DNA of 64,000 nt from Haliclona indistincta (GCA_964017065.1 OZ024788.1:4976887-5040886); one strand, 5' to 3'; shown: positions 38,101 through 49,372, counted from the first letter of the stretch. Translations and numbers: made by a program. The notes: generated from the letters alone by a model not told the origin.

Positions 38101-38392
38101 CTACTTCAAAGTTGGGAGCAGGTATTTCAATGTCTGGTGAAATAAGTTATTCACATACCAATGTCAGCCATACAAATTGATCAACACAGCTTATACAGGA
38201 AAAACTGACTCGTTGTCTGCTTATTTTGCATCATGCTAAAATTTAACATGCGTATGCATGAATGCACAAGTTATCTCCTTTCCTTAGATGAAACCTGCTA
38301 CTTACCCACCTTGCTGTCTTATATATTTTCCTGTCGGTTGACGCAGGAATTAGACGGGAAATATGCTCCCGAAATTTGGAAGTTAATTGCAT
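32178..38392 (-). CDS. Tetraspanin T2 (268 residues as a stand-alone gene)
   Basis: Exons on the minus strand: 38392-38310, 36923-36899 (25 nt), 36845-36801, 36487-36311, 36255-36181, 36130-36035, 34034-33864, 32360-32277, 32228-32178. Phases agree throughout. A basic cytosolic start (MQLTSKFREHISRL) leads into membrane segment 1. Segments 2 and 3 follow, then a large loop with KCCGVVEF, PVSCC, TCP, and GC at the start of segment 4: the six-cysteine tetraspanin pattern. Exon 8 is 84 nt, as in T1, with its 48-bp intron at the same codon. As a stand-alone gene it ends LVMGNDLS. Alternatively the last exon splices at 32195 to T1. Introns 1, 6 and 7 are swollen by several MITEs. Confidence 0.85.
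32491..33243. mobile_element. Foldback element in intron 7 of T2, with an unknown ORF
   Basis: Imperfect inverted ends of about 35 bp (GGGGGTACCAG..GACCCCAGGCC and GGCCTGGGGTCGAAA..CACCCCC). The minus strand between 33045 and 32815 holds an open frame of 76 residues with the phrase NVAKIIITYCSRFRAQAQ and an ADE end. I do not recognise it. It could be a captured gene fragment or chance. Confidence 0.6.
33254..33840. other. Intronic sequence of T2, nothing recognised
   Basis: No exon, no clear repeat. AT-rich. Confidence 0.5.
34367..34722. mobile_element. MITE pair, inverted copy of 10712-11079
   Basis: Hairpin 34367-34498 (GTTAG.GAGCGCATCC..GGATGCGCTGTCTAAC) followed by 34502-34722 with ends TTTAGACCA..TGGTCTAA. 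Same two parts in the same join as at 10.7 kb, so the pair may move as one element. Sits in intron 6 of T2. Confidence 0.8.
34740..34876. mobile_element. Small foldback element
   Basis: Inverted ends GGGATTGCAAGTTGCTTGAC and GAGCAACCTGCAATCCC. Intronic in T2. Confidence 0.65.
35150..35368. repeat. Palindrome of about 220 bp
   Basis: Inner arms 35219-35297 (GTAGTACTGAATCTCATTGA and its complement) are nearly perfect; outer arms are more diverged (AAGTGTGAACCATAC region and its complement). Intronic in T2. Confidence 0.7.
35564..35863. mobile_element. hAT-type MITE with 8-bp target duplication
   Basis: Ends CAGTGTTCTCGCTAGG and CCTAGCGAGAACACTG. TACATCCA is present directly on both sides (35556-35563 and 35864-35871). 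CAGTG ends plus an 8-bp duplication are hallmarks of hAT elements. The interior has three to four copies of AACCAAGTGGTGCAA. Intronic in T2. Confidence 0.88.
37085..37390. mobile_element. Palindromic repeat family R2, copy a
   Basis: Hairpin TTACTTAATGTAGGTAAG..CTTACCTACATTAAGT at 37085-37190, followed by a tail that includes CGGTGGGCGGGGCTCAC and CATACTTTAAAT. A second copy, in the opposite orientation, is at 51265-51665. Intronic in T2. Confidence 0.75.
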
Positions 38393-39099
38393 GGTGTAAT
38401 AGGTGACACGTGTCTGTGGTACTGTATTTAACTAGACACGTGAAGTAGTTAGTCATTCCTAGGTTTTGTGCAGTCACATTATTCTAGTTCTGTCCCTCCC
38501 ACCCGATCCCAAAATTTGCTATTTGTCATTTGTTGATATAAATAATTATTTTCTTCTCAATTAAGTCAATCAATGTTTTCAAGTGGAGCCCCCTGGGTGA
38601 CTGGCAGGGCTACAGTATGGACAGCTGAACATTGCAACTTGTCCAGAGAAGTGACGAAGAGAAAATTGAACTGTATAGCCTAGCTATGTGATGTGATTGA
38701 GCTGTGTTCATGGTAATGGGTTTTCCCAGAGTTTTTTCTAAAAAGCTTAAGGTTCTCTCTGGGTTTTTTCCCTTGGTTAGCAATGGGCCTTGCTAACCAT
38801 AAATCTTGGTTCATATTAGGCAGGCCCCAGCTCAATGAAGTATGATGTGTTTGTGTTGTTGTGTTGTTAATAAACAATTGTGGCGTGCACAGCAGGCCTT
38901 GAACGCACAGTGTTACAAGTGTCAAGTAATGGGTGTACTTGCATGCAAGTGTGTGCATGTTCGGGAGGTATAAAACCAAACAACCAAGGTGAACAATTCA
39001 AGTTAAAATAAAAGCGCATAATGTATTAGCGTGTGACAAGAAAACATTGAGTGACAAATTAAATACACACAGTTTGACTAGCACCATAAATATGCCTCG
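38393..39099. other. Intergenic, no gene recognised
   Basis: Upstream of T2; its promoter should lie here, but no clear core element was seen. 38680-38979 is open on the minus strand without a recognisable domain. Confidence 0.4.
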
Positions 39100-39196
39100 G
39101 TGGGCGGAGCCACGAGGCATACAGTAGTTCGTTTGTTTGTTAGTCAGTCAGTCAGTCATTATGCCGAGGGCGGAGCTAACGAGGTATACTGTAATG

Positions 39197-39537
39197 TGCC
39201 TATCAATGTCACGCCCCACCCCCCCAGTACGGGGCAAGTAGGGGATTATATGGGATTTGCACAAACAGGAAGTCAAAAGCCCCAGGGTGGGGTAAAGTTG
39301 GCGATGCAATTCCCCAACTAATCCCGTCTATATCCCCACCCTGCCCCTCTCCTATATACGGGATTTGACCTTATCTATATAGAAGAATGACTCAGCTATA
39401 CGTATATCATAAAATCCAAGCGTAACCGGAGTTGGTCAAATGCCCAACCCTCGGGCAAAATTGCATTGTACAATCCCGTACAACCCCCACCTCTGTCCCG
39501 TACTGGGGGGTGGGTGGGGCGTGACATTGATAGGCAC
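39197..39537. mobile_element. MITE inside the satellite array
   Basis: Long inverted ends, TGCCTATCAATGTCACGCCC and GGGCGTGACATTGATAGGCA. The interior repeats a GGGATT/AATCCC theme. It inserted within one satellite unit. Confidence 0.8.
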
Positions 39538-42500
39538 ATAATCGTGCTGTCTGTCATTATGCTGAGGGCAGAGCTAACAAGGCATACTGTAATCGTGCTG
39601 TCTGTCATTATGCCGAGGGCGGAGCTAACGAGGTATACTGTAATCGTGCTGTCTGTGTCAGTCTGTCTGTTGCAAGCATTTCTCGTCGCTCACTGAAAAC
39701 TAAGCGCTGAAACAAGCAACACAAGTAGAACTCGATATTTACTCGGATCTGATGTGTAGAAATTTGGTTCTAAAGCTTCATTCGCGAGTTATGGCGTGAT
39801 TGCTTACCTTGATTGCTGTGGCTGGCGATCTGGACTTCTCCAAAGGCAAAGCTGTCCACAGTTGACTGCCTACAAGCTGATAGGTTAGAATTTTACTACT
39901 GGATAGCAGCGCAGGTCCAGAGAAATTGTGTAAGCAAGCTATGGAAGCTATCTCGCTCGTGGTATGCGTGTGCTATGCTAAACACTGTAGACACGCCCAG
40001 TTGAATTGTGGTTAGCACTGATTGGCTTCTGATTGCATAACTAAAGCACTGCATTGTGATTGCTGTGCAGAAATCCTGTATACATGCATCTGCAGTTGCT
40101 GTGTTTGTGGAATGGTGGATAGTTGTGTTTGTGCATGGATATAGTGTCATTCCACCGAGGCATCTGCACCTTAGGTGCTATTTTTCTGTCTGTTGCAAGC
40201 ATTTCTCGTCGCTCACTGAAAACTATAAAGCGCTGAAACAAGCAACACAAGCAGAACTCGATATTTACTCGGATCTGATGTAGCTTCGTTCGCGAGTTAT
40301 GGCGTGATTTGCTTACCTTGATTGCTGTGGTTGGCGATCTGGACTTCTCCAAAGGCAAAGCTGTCCACAGTTGACTGCTTAGAATTTGATAGGTTATAAT
40401 TTTACTACAGGATAGCAGCGCAGGTCCAGAGAAATCGAGTAAGCAAGCTATGGAAGCTACTCGCTCGTGGTATGCGTTGCTGTGCTAACTGTAGACACGC
40501 CCAGTTTAATTTGCACTGATTGGCTTCTGATTGCATTTTATTTTAAACTAAAGCACTGCATTGTGATTGCTGTAAAGAAATCCTGTATACATGCATCTGC
40601 AGTTGCTGTGTTTGTGGAATGGTGGATGGTGTACCGAGGCATCTGCACCTTAGGTGCTATTTTTATGCCGAGGGCGGAGCCACAAGGCATACTGTAATCG
40701 TGCTGTCTGTCAGTCATTATGCCGAGGGCGGAGCTACGAGGCATACTGTAATCGTGCTGTCTGTCAGTCATTCTGTCTGTTACACTATTTCTACGGTGCA
40801 CGCAAAAAGGTAAACTCTGAAACTTGCAATGCAGGTAGAACTCGATATTATCTCGGTTTTGATAGTGTGAAAGCTTTACACGAAGCTTAGTTCCGGAGCT
40901 ATGGCGTGATTTGCTCACCTCAATGCCCGTTTCTGGCTATCTGGACTTCTCCAAAGGCAAAGCTGTCCACAGTTGACTGCTTAGCAGTTGTTAGGTTATA
41001 ATTTTGCTACAGACTAGCAGCGCAGGTTCAGAGAAATCGTGTAAGCAAGCTATGGAAGCTATCTCGCTCGTGGTATGCGTTGCTGTGCTTAAACTGTAGA
41101 CACGCCCAGTTTAATTGTGGTTAGCACTGATTGGCTTCTGATTGCATAACTAAAGCACTGCATTGTGATTGCTGTACAGAAATCCTGTATACTTGCATAT
41201 GCAGTTACTGTGTTTGTGGAATGGTGGATAGTGTTATTCACCGAGGCATCTGCACCTTAGGTGCTATTTTTATGCCTCGGTGGGCGGAGCCACGAGGCAT
41301 ACTGTAATCGTGCTGTCTGTCATTCTGTCTGTTGCCAGCATTTCTCGTCGCTCACTGAAAACTAAGCGCTGAAACAAGCAACACAAGCAGAACTCGATAT
41401 TTACTCGGATCTGATGGGTAGAAATTTGGTTCTAAAGCTTCGTTCGCGAGTTATGCATTTCTCGTCGCTCACTAAAAACTAAGCGCTGAAACAAGCAACA
41501 CTGTCCACAGTTGACTGCCTACAAGCTGATAGGTTAGAATTGACTACAGGATAGCAGCGCAGGCCCAGAGAAATCGTGTGAAATAAGCTATGGAAGCTAT
41601 CTCGCTCGTGGAATGTGCTGAACACTGTAGACACGCCCAGTTTATTTGTGGTTAGCACTGATTGGCTTCTGATTGCTTTACTAAAGTGATTGCTGTACAG
41701 AATTCCTGTATACATGCATCTGCAGTTGCTGTGTTTGTGGAATGGTGGATAGTGTCATTCCACCGAGGCATCTGCACCTTAGGTGCTATTTTTCTGTCTG
41801 TTACACCATTTCTGCGGCGCACGCAAAAATGTAAGCTCTGAAACTTGCAATGCAGGTAGAACTCGATATTATCTCGGTTTTGATCGTGTGAAAGCTTTAC
41901 ACGAAGCTTCGTTCTTGAGTTATGCTTTGTTTATCGTTGCTGGCGATCTGGACTTCTCCAAAGGCAAAGCTGTCCACAGTTGACAGCCTAGAAGCTGATA
42001 GGTTAGAATTTACTACAGTATAGCAGCGCAGGTCCAGAGAAATCGTGTAGGCAAACTATGGAAGCTATCTCGCTCGTGGTATGCGTGTGCTGTGTAGACA
42101 CGCCCAGTTGAATTGTGGTTAGCACTGATTGGGTTCTGATTGCATAACTAAGCACTGCATTGTGATTGCTGTACAGAAATCCTGTATATACATGCATCTG
42201 CAGTTGCTGTGTTTGTGGAATGGTGGATAGTTGTGTTTGCCTGTCATTCCACCGAGGCACCTTAGGTGCTATTTTTCCGTCTGTTACTTCAGTTTTGCGG
42301 CGCATGCTGAACGATGAGCCCCGAAACTAGCAATGCAAGTAGAACTTGATATTATCTCGCTTTTGAACATTTAAAACTTGTATACGAAACTTCGTTCTCG
42401 AGTTATGGCGTGATTTGCTTACTTTGTTTACCGTGGCTGGCGATCTGGACTTCTCCAAAGGCAAAGCTGTCCACAGTTGACTGCCTAGAAGCTGATAGGT

Positions 42501-42555
42501 TAGAATTTTACTACAGGATAGCAGCGCAGGTCCAGAGAAATTGTGTAAGCAAGCA

Positions 42556-43455
42556 GTGGCGTAGCTATGGGTGGGCCTGGACGGGCCTAGCTGTGCCCAC
42601 CCAATCATTGGTTGTGCCCACCATTGGTGGGGCACCTCTTGGGCTACCATGTATACAGTACTAGTGAGACTATAACGCCAAGTCACTTCTTTTTCAGTAG
42701 CACACTGATCTTATCGGCTGATAGACAGTATCTCTGACTCCGCTATAAACCAGATTGTTCAACAACGTGACTCGAAAGCTCCAAAAACACGCCAATTTTG
42801 ACCGGAAATGGGCATGGTTTGCAAATTTTCGCAGGCGCGCTTGCGCGCCCGTTTTAGTACGAATCGCACTGTGTACAGTGAACCCCTGGGGGTGTGTCCC
42901 ATTTCCGCGCCATCAAAGCTTACATACAACTAAACCCAAAACCCTAAAAACCTTCTCCTAACTGTGCAAAGTCGGGAGGGTCGTCCTAACCCGGGCCTTC
43001 GGCCCTTGCTAAGCCTAAGGATCGTCGAGAGGGTCGTCCTAACCCGGGCCTTCGGCCCTTGGAAAACCTAAGGATCGTCGGGAGGGTCGTCCTAAACTGG
43101 GCCTTCGGCCCTTAGTAAGCTTAAGGATCGTCGGGAGAGTCGTCCTAAACAGGCCTCACAAAGGATGGAACTAAAAACTTAATTTTTACTGGGAAAAAAA
43201 CAACAAAAAACAAGCATTCAGCGGGAATCGAACCCTAACCGATTGCATTACAAGCCACCATACCCCCATACTAAACCGCTGAGCCACCAAAACCAACTGA
43301 CCGGTTAATGCTGCAAACAAGCCTTTATAGTGATTCTGTACGCGCGGGCACGTAGATTGTAAACGGGTTAAATAATATTGACACGCCCCCAGGGGTTCAC
43401 TGTATATAGTGCGATTACCCCACCAAACTGTGAGTCCTGGGTACGGCCCTGTAAG
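42556..43455. mobile_element. Composite element splitting a satellite unit
   Basis: The satellite phrase is cut at GTAAGCAAGC (about 42546-42555) and resumes at 43452. Inside, ACAGTGAACCCCTGGGGG and its complement form inverted ends at about 42877 and 43403, enclosing four copies of a 53-bp repeat (42970-43150; core GTCGTCCTAACCCGGGCC) and a tRNA-like segment. Confidence 0.65.
43203..43292 (-). repeat. tRNA-like segment, probably tRNA-derived SINE
   Basis: The minus strand has an A-box-like phrase TGGCTCAGCGG and a B-box-like phrase GGTTCGATTCC at about the spacing of an internal RNA polymerase III promoter. T-stem and D-stem pairing is poor and no clean cloverleaf forms, so I do not call a functional tRNA. 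Confidence 0.5.
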
Positions 43456-44585
43456 CAAGCTACAGCGATTTTATTACATCTTGCACGCGTAGAGCGTAAA
43501 CCGTGGTCAATCTGAATCACGCAATGTAATAAACCTTCCAAATAAGGCACGGATCATGCTTTGCGCTTTTGTGGCTGTTGCAAGGAGTAATAAAACTGCT
43601 GTATGGAAGCTATCTCGCTCGTGTGCTGTGCTAAACACTGTAGACACGCCCAGTTGAATTGTGGTTAGCACTGCTTGGCTTCTGATTGCATAACTAAAGG
43701 CCATGACAACTTTGGTGCACCCAACTGTTGCCAGCAACAAAGCACTGCATTGTGATTGCTGTACAGAAATCATGTATACATAATGCAGCTGTTGCTGTGT
43801 TTGTAGAATGGTGGATAGTTTACTGTAATGGTAGATATTATTCTGTTTGTGGATACTTATGTATGTTTCTATAACTTTTAGTTTTATGACTGCACCGAGG
43901 TATCAGCACCGCTTTGGTGCTTTTACTGTACAGGAATTGTGCTATAGCTTGTATAATAGGTGGAGTTTACTGTAGCTAGTCCTGCTGTGTACTATGGAAT
44001 TCCACCGAGGCATCGGCACCTTTGGTGCCTAGTTATGCCAGCACTAACCAAGTACTGTATTTATAGTAGAACTTTACCTTCTTCAACTTCTGCGTTATCT
44101 TTTAATCCATAATGCCGGGGCTCTTCCTGAACATTAAGTAGTGGTTCTTCCATATTGCAGCGTCCACTTCAGCTTGCGCAGGGTCACAGGCGCGTGCACG
44201 TGGTATTCCTTTGACAGACTGTACATCATGTGACTCATCAGCGGATATATTGTGGCGAGCCTATCCGCAGACCCTCCCTTTAGCTACCTCAAAGCATAAT
44301 TTAGGCAAATGGAGTTCTCCTGAACACATATCTACATGCTGGCCGCTGCTGTACGCCATGGACGGTCGGGTGTGTGACATGTCTGTTAGGGTCCAGTTAC
44401 ATAGTAATCACTGATATCTGATGCATTAACAGCGAAAATAGCGAATAATATTATTTTATAATTTACTATAAATTATAGGCTACAGTGCTATACATGTAGT
44501 ACTAAAGATGCTGCTATAGTTTAGTAGTTGCTAACATAACATTTGACAAAACATTAGCTATTTCTGATTATTCGTAAAGTAAGAT

Positions 44586-46832
44586 TCAGTTTTGTTGGCG
44601 ATGATTACTTGATCCTGTGACGGTAGTAGATTTTGAGTCAAACACACTGTATGCTGGGTTTCTCTTCATAGTGCAATGCTCCACACTGCTTTTAGCTGAG
44701 TATTTAGTAGCTAGCACCCGCTGAACTTCGTCGTACAAACCTGAATGAACATCAGAGCTAAGAGAGTCCTCACTCTGAAAAAAAAATGGGGGAAAAAGCA
44801 AAAAATGTAGCCAAACAATAGTGATTCATCCTATACCTCAACTGTATCAGTTAACAAACCAGCAGAGGGCTTCTTGAGGCAATTTGATTTGTACCTTCTC
44901 ATAATCCTAAATACAAAGACATGTACAATAATGATCATAATTTAAGCACTTATGGTGAGCGATGTGCGTCTCTGCATGTAGTTTGTGGCTTACAATTTTC
45001 CTGAAAGCAAAGGAGAGAATGCTGCAATCAGATCATTGTTTCCATGTGTATGCATGATGTTACCTTTAGCAACGAGGAGGTATAATGCAATGCAGGTTAA
45101 CAGCAACACCACCAGTCCCCATGGTACAGCTATCAACACAAGAACTCTAGTGGACAGTGAATCAGTTTCAGTCTGACCTGATGGGAAAACATAGCTACCA
45201 TCACATGCAACAACAAACGAAAAACACCAGGTTAATATTATACTATGCATATCAGTACCATTGTGTACTATGATAATAACATGCTAATACACTACCTGCA
45301 GCAGCTGTACTTGTCACTGTGGGCACTATGGTTGTTTTGGTCTTGGTAGACATCACTGATGAGAAGGATGGGTTTACTGCAGCATAGAATAAACACTATA
45401 ACAAGCACTACTTACGCTAAGTATGTAGCTACATATAACTACTTGTAGCTAACACTTACAATACAAGATCAACCACTCAAAATTACGTATATTTCCATAC
45501 CCATTATTATGCTTGTAGAGGGAATCCCAGCACCCAGTGTGTTGAATGGTGTGATCTCGACAAAGACAGTGTCACTTGTTGTGGTGTTTATAGTGCTGCT
45601 GTTTATAGTGAGATTATGCTGTGTTCTGTCCACAGTGAGTACTGCTATGGAGTGATCCAATGTATCATTGTGTCTCACCAGGTAATGAGTCAACCATGGT
45701 CGATAAGAAATCATCATCTGTATGACACAAGCAGTACAAACTGAGATGTAAATTTTATGAGCAATGCATAACAAATTCTCAAGTGCATAGCAACAGAACT
45801 TGCCTTCCATTGAATAAGTATAACTAGATCAGCACTGTCAGTAGTGTGAATGAGAGTGACGGTGAAATTTTCCACTCTCTTAGGCACTGAAAAAAAATCA
45901 CAACCACTGTATCCGCAACAGTGAATGCATACTGACTAACCGTCCAGTATAAAGTGTATTGGTTGACTTGTGTTCCCATTTCTTCCAGCTCTATCCTTGC
46001 CTTCAACTGTGAATGCATACTCCACGCCATGACTAAGACCACTGACTGTAGTGGATGTGTTGTTCGTGTATCTAACGATGCTGAACAAAGCTTTGTCAGT
46101 CACTGAAGTGATTCTAGTGATGTTCACAGTGTAGTTGTAGACGCATTGAGGAGTATCACGAGGAGGTGACCACATTAGAACAGCACTTGTGAAGTTCACT
46201 GCTTCAAAACCAGTTGGAATGGGCACAGAAGGCGGAGCTGATTGTAGAAAAAAATGAGCAGGTAACCACATCAAAATTTTTTCAAGTATGCACTGCTTCT
46301 ATTTCAATTGATACATGTTCATGGTCTATTTTATTTTGTCTTTTGCTTACATGATAGCCTGATCTCGGCTGTTCTTTGATTTGCAGTTTGTTTCAAGGCA
46401 GTGTCTGCACAGACCACACTCTCGCCCTCCAGATCAAATGAAACACTGTCTACAGTGACAGTCGAGACAAACACAGTGCCTTCAGCTCTAGTGAGATTCA
46501 CAATGAACCGGTTACTGATGACAATAGGATCCTGATTGATGTCCTCTGGTTCATTGTAATACACATTCACTCCATCAATGGTCCAGCGTAGTCTGCCAGT
46601 TGTTGTAGTGCAAGTGAAAATACCTTTTCCATACGGACAAATTGTGCTCGGTGATAGTACAAGAGAGACTGTGTGTGTGTGTGTGTGAGAATGTGTGTGG
46701 TATAAAGAGAGGTCTGATTGTACAAGCTGTGTGGTTTGCATTCTTACCTGTTGCACAGCAGAAGCTGAGATACGTACTGATCAAAGTCGCTTGCAGAATC
46801 ATTCTGTTAGTCCGATGTGTTGTGCAAACCAT
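44586..46832 (-). CDS. Ig/Fn3 single-pass receptor C2 (intact, 486 residues)
   Basis: Ten exons on the minus strand: 46832-46748, 46668-46351, 46237-45941, 45886-45804, 45717-45501, 45376-45296, 45177-45064, 45000-44994, 44906-44837, 44774-44586. Phases agree from start to stop. Signal peptide about 1-28; Ig-like domain 29-134 (FTC..LRW..VVC); Fn3 135-233; second Fn3 234-333; Ser/Thr-rich stalk 334-360; transmembrane helix about 371-395; basic stop-transfer MRRYK; tail with LYDEV (Y438) and NPAY (463-466). Exon 8 is a 7-nt microexon, needed to avoid a stop. Intron 4 starts GC, not GT (GGAAG/GCAAGT). Many N-glycosylation sites outside. A cell-surface recognition or adhesion receptor is likely; no kinase or phosphatase domain. 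Paralogue of B1, B2 and C1. It diverges from gene E over 164 bp. Confidence 0.88.
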
Positions 46833-46996
46833 CAGATCACATGCGCTACCTGAAAGTGATCAGTTGGATGATTGTAAACTTTTCCTATCAATTGGGGACA
46901 GTTGCATGTGATGCACCTTGTTGATGTGGTCACACTGTGGTCGTAAAAAAACATAAACAGCTGGCTACTTAATTAATATTCATCGATTAAATTACA
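46833..46996. promoter_or_regulatory. Shared bidirectional promoter region of C2 and E
   Basis: Only 164 bp separate the start codons of two divergent genes of the same structural family. Both promoters and 5' ends must lie here or overlap the genes. No TATA box is evident. Co-regulation is plausible but not shown by sequence. Confidence 0.55.
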
Positions 46997-48643
46997 ATGG
47001 CGAACGGGCAAGCTCTCTTCTGTTTGACGCTGTTCTTGTGCTGTCACTTCGGCACGGAAGGTAAGCATACAGTCATATCCTTAGTAGAACATTATACCCG
47101 TGTTCAGGTACAGTGACGCTGTCGCCCACGGAAATCCGAGTGTGCAACCAGGGATCCAAAGTTGTGTTTACTTGCTGGACCTCTGATGCCTTCCTGACGT
47201 GGCATGTGGGCAATTTTCTCTATCAGTTCCCAAATGCTGTCACAGGCAATGCACCCAAGATGCTGGGGCAGTTCTGGCTAGAGGTAATAAACAGCAGTTC
47301 TGGCGTGATCATGTCAACTGCAACGGCCGAGAACGCAACTGCTCTGGGGCCATCAATAACTGCTGTGTCATGCTTTGGTAGTGTGGACGATCCCAACGTA
47401 ACAAAGAGCGGATATATACTGGCTAGAGGTACAGTAAAATTGATATAGAAAGCTGCTGATCTGGTTTTAACTATATCAACAGATCCGCCTTCTAGTCCTG
47501 ATTTGGTGAATATTAGTGGTGAGTGCAGTTCTTGTATCTACTTTGTTGTGTACTGATTATGAGAATAGATAGAGCTATGTATAGCTAGCACACAAACACT
47601 TATACCTTTACCTTATGCATACAGTGAACAGTGACAGCAGTGTAACAGTGTCCTGGTCGTCGGTGTCATCTAACGTCTGCCTTGATCACATTAAGGTCAA
47701 CATCTCTATGTGTTCTAGTGACACGGTCATCTTCAGCCTCAAAGCCGACATCAATGCGACGACCATATCTCATCCACTACCCGACAATATATCCAGTGTC
47801 TGCGCTACCATCACACCAGTCGACGACAAAGGAAGAACTCCGTCAGAAATCAACAAGAACTGCTCGTGTACCAGTACAGGTTTGTGACATTTCACATTTG
47901 ACATGCAGTGAACAGCATTTGCAATTGATTCCACTATTTACTTCACAGTGTTAACATCTCCAACACCTACTTCAACTAGACAACATGAAGAGAGTGAGTA
48001 CCACTACACAACCACAACTACAGCCTGTATGTAGAAATAAGATTGTTAGTCTTGCTATTCCGGGTACCAATTCATGGGACAGAATTGTCCCAGTAGTGTA
48101 GTGCCTGTGTCTGCACTTCAGAGGTTTGGATCAGCAGTGTTCCACTGTTGCAATAGTGCTTTGTTGTGAATTATTTGTGATTTTCTATTTCTTTACAGTT
48201 AACATATCTGCAGCTGTCGTGAGCAGCACAATTGTAGCAGTGGTGCTTTTTACTGGGATTATAATATTTATTGGTGTTTCATTCATCATTTGGAGAATAC
48301 ACAAAAAAGAGCTCCATAAAGATACTCAGGAGCTTAGGGAGAGAACAGCTTCACAGTTACAAGGTTATCAACATTGAACACTTTAGCCTCGTACCCAGGC
48401 CTGCTTTATGTAGGCCTGGGTACGAGGCTATGAACACTTAACTGTTCACACACTGTTTTTCACAGATGCTGTTGAAAATTTAAACAGATCACTACCAGTG
48501 TAAGACATTCTTGCATTTTCTATAATAATATTTTTTATATTAATAGTGGAGAAAAACAATTTGAGGAAGAACTAGACAATGTGATCGCAATAGCTCAAGA
48601 TACCAAGGGCAAAATGGCAAAAATGAGAACAGGAACTCCTTGA
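46997..48643 (+). CDS. Ig/Fn3 single-pass receptor E (338 residues)
   Basis: Exons: 46997-47060, 47108-47428, 47483-47518, 47625-47879, 47949-47993, 48199-48363, 48466-48499, 48547-48643, all in phase. Signal peptide (MANGQALFCLTLFLCCHFG), Ig-like domain (about 22-128; FTC..LTW..VSC), short linker, Fn3-like domain with extra cysteines (142-225), stalk, transmembrane helix about 241-271 (VAVVLFTGIIIFIGVSFII), and a charged, probably helical tail of about 65 residues with no NPxY. The donor after 48363 (CAAG/GTTATC) is weak; without that splice the protein stops at 48377 (QGYQH), giving a shorter tail. Same exon logic and domain order as the C and B receptors but a different tail, so it may be a partner or a decoy of C2. 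Function unknown. Confidence 0.8.
48384..48430. repeat. Short perfect hairpin in an intron of E
   Basis: TAGCCTCGTACCCAGGCCT, a 9-base loop, then its exact complement. It lies between the last two alternative ends of gene E. Confidence 0.85.
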
Positions 48644-49294
<651 letters not shown>

Positions 49295-49310
49295 ATGCAG
49301 AGGAGGTCGG

Positions 49311-49372
49311 ACACAATTAACCTTTAGCTAATAATAATATTGCTACAATTATTAGCTAAAGTTAATTGTGTA
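49311..49372. repeat. Short palindrome
   Basis: ACACAATTAACCTTTAGC and its near complement around a spacer rich in AATATTG. Probably a tiny MITE. 49373-49758 holds no recognised gene. Confidence 0.6.

Larger units (their letters stand above)
39100..44030 (+). repeat. Diverged satellite-like array, unit about 480-610 bp
   Basis: The phrase TCTCCAAAGGCAAAGCTGTC recurs at about 39838, 40345, 40947, 41955 and 42450, and GCACCTTAGGTGCTATTTTT ends units near 40165, 40643, 41250, 41775 and 42257. Many units also hold GGCGGAGC..ACGAGGCATACTGTAATCG. Units are diverged and some are deleted. The array is split by insertions at 39197-39537 and 42556-43455; a last partial unit ends near 43920-44030. No protein is encoded. 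44031-44284 holds nothing recognised. Confidence 0.8.

Noticed and set aside
42970..43150. Four regular 53-bp repeats, at first glance CRISPR-like
   Set aside because: The repeats are contiguous with no unique spacers, lie inside a eukaryotic transposon and have no cas genes nearby.
43203..43292. Functional tRNA gene
   Set aside because: Internal promoter boxes are present but the stems do not pair properly; kept only as a tRNA-like repeat.
46642..46911. Plus-strand ORF antisense to receptor C2
   Set aside because: A shadow of the signal-peptide and Ig exons and of a GT-rich intron; C2 is supported by domain, splice and paralogue evidence.
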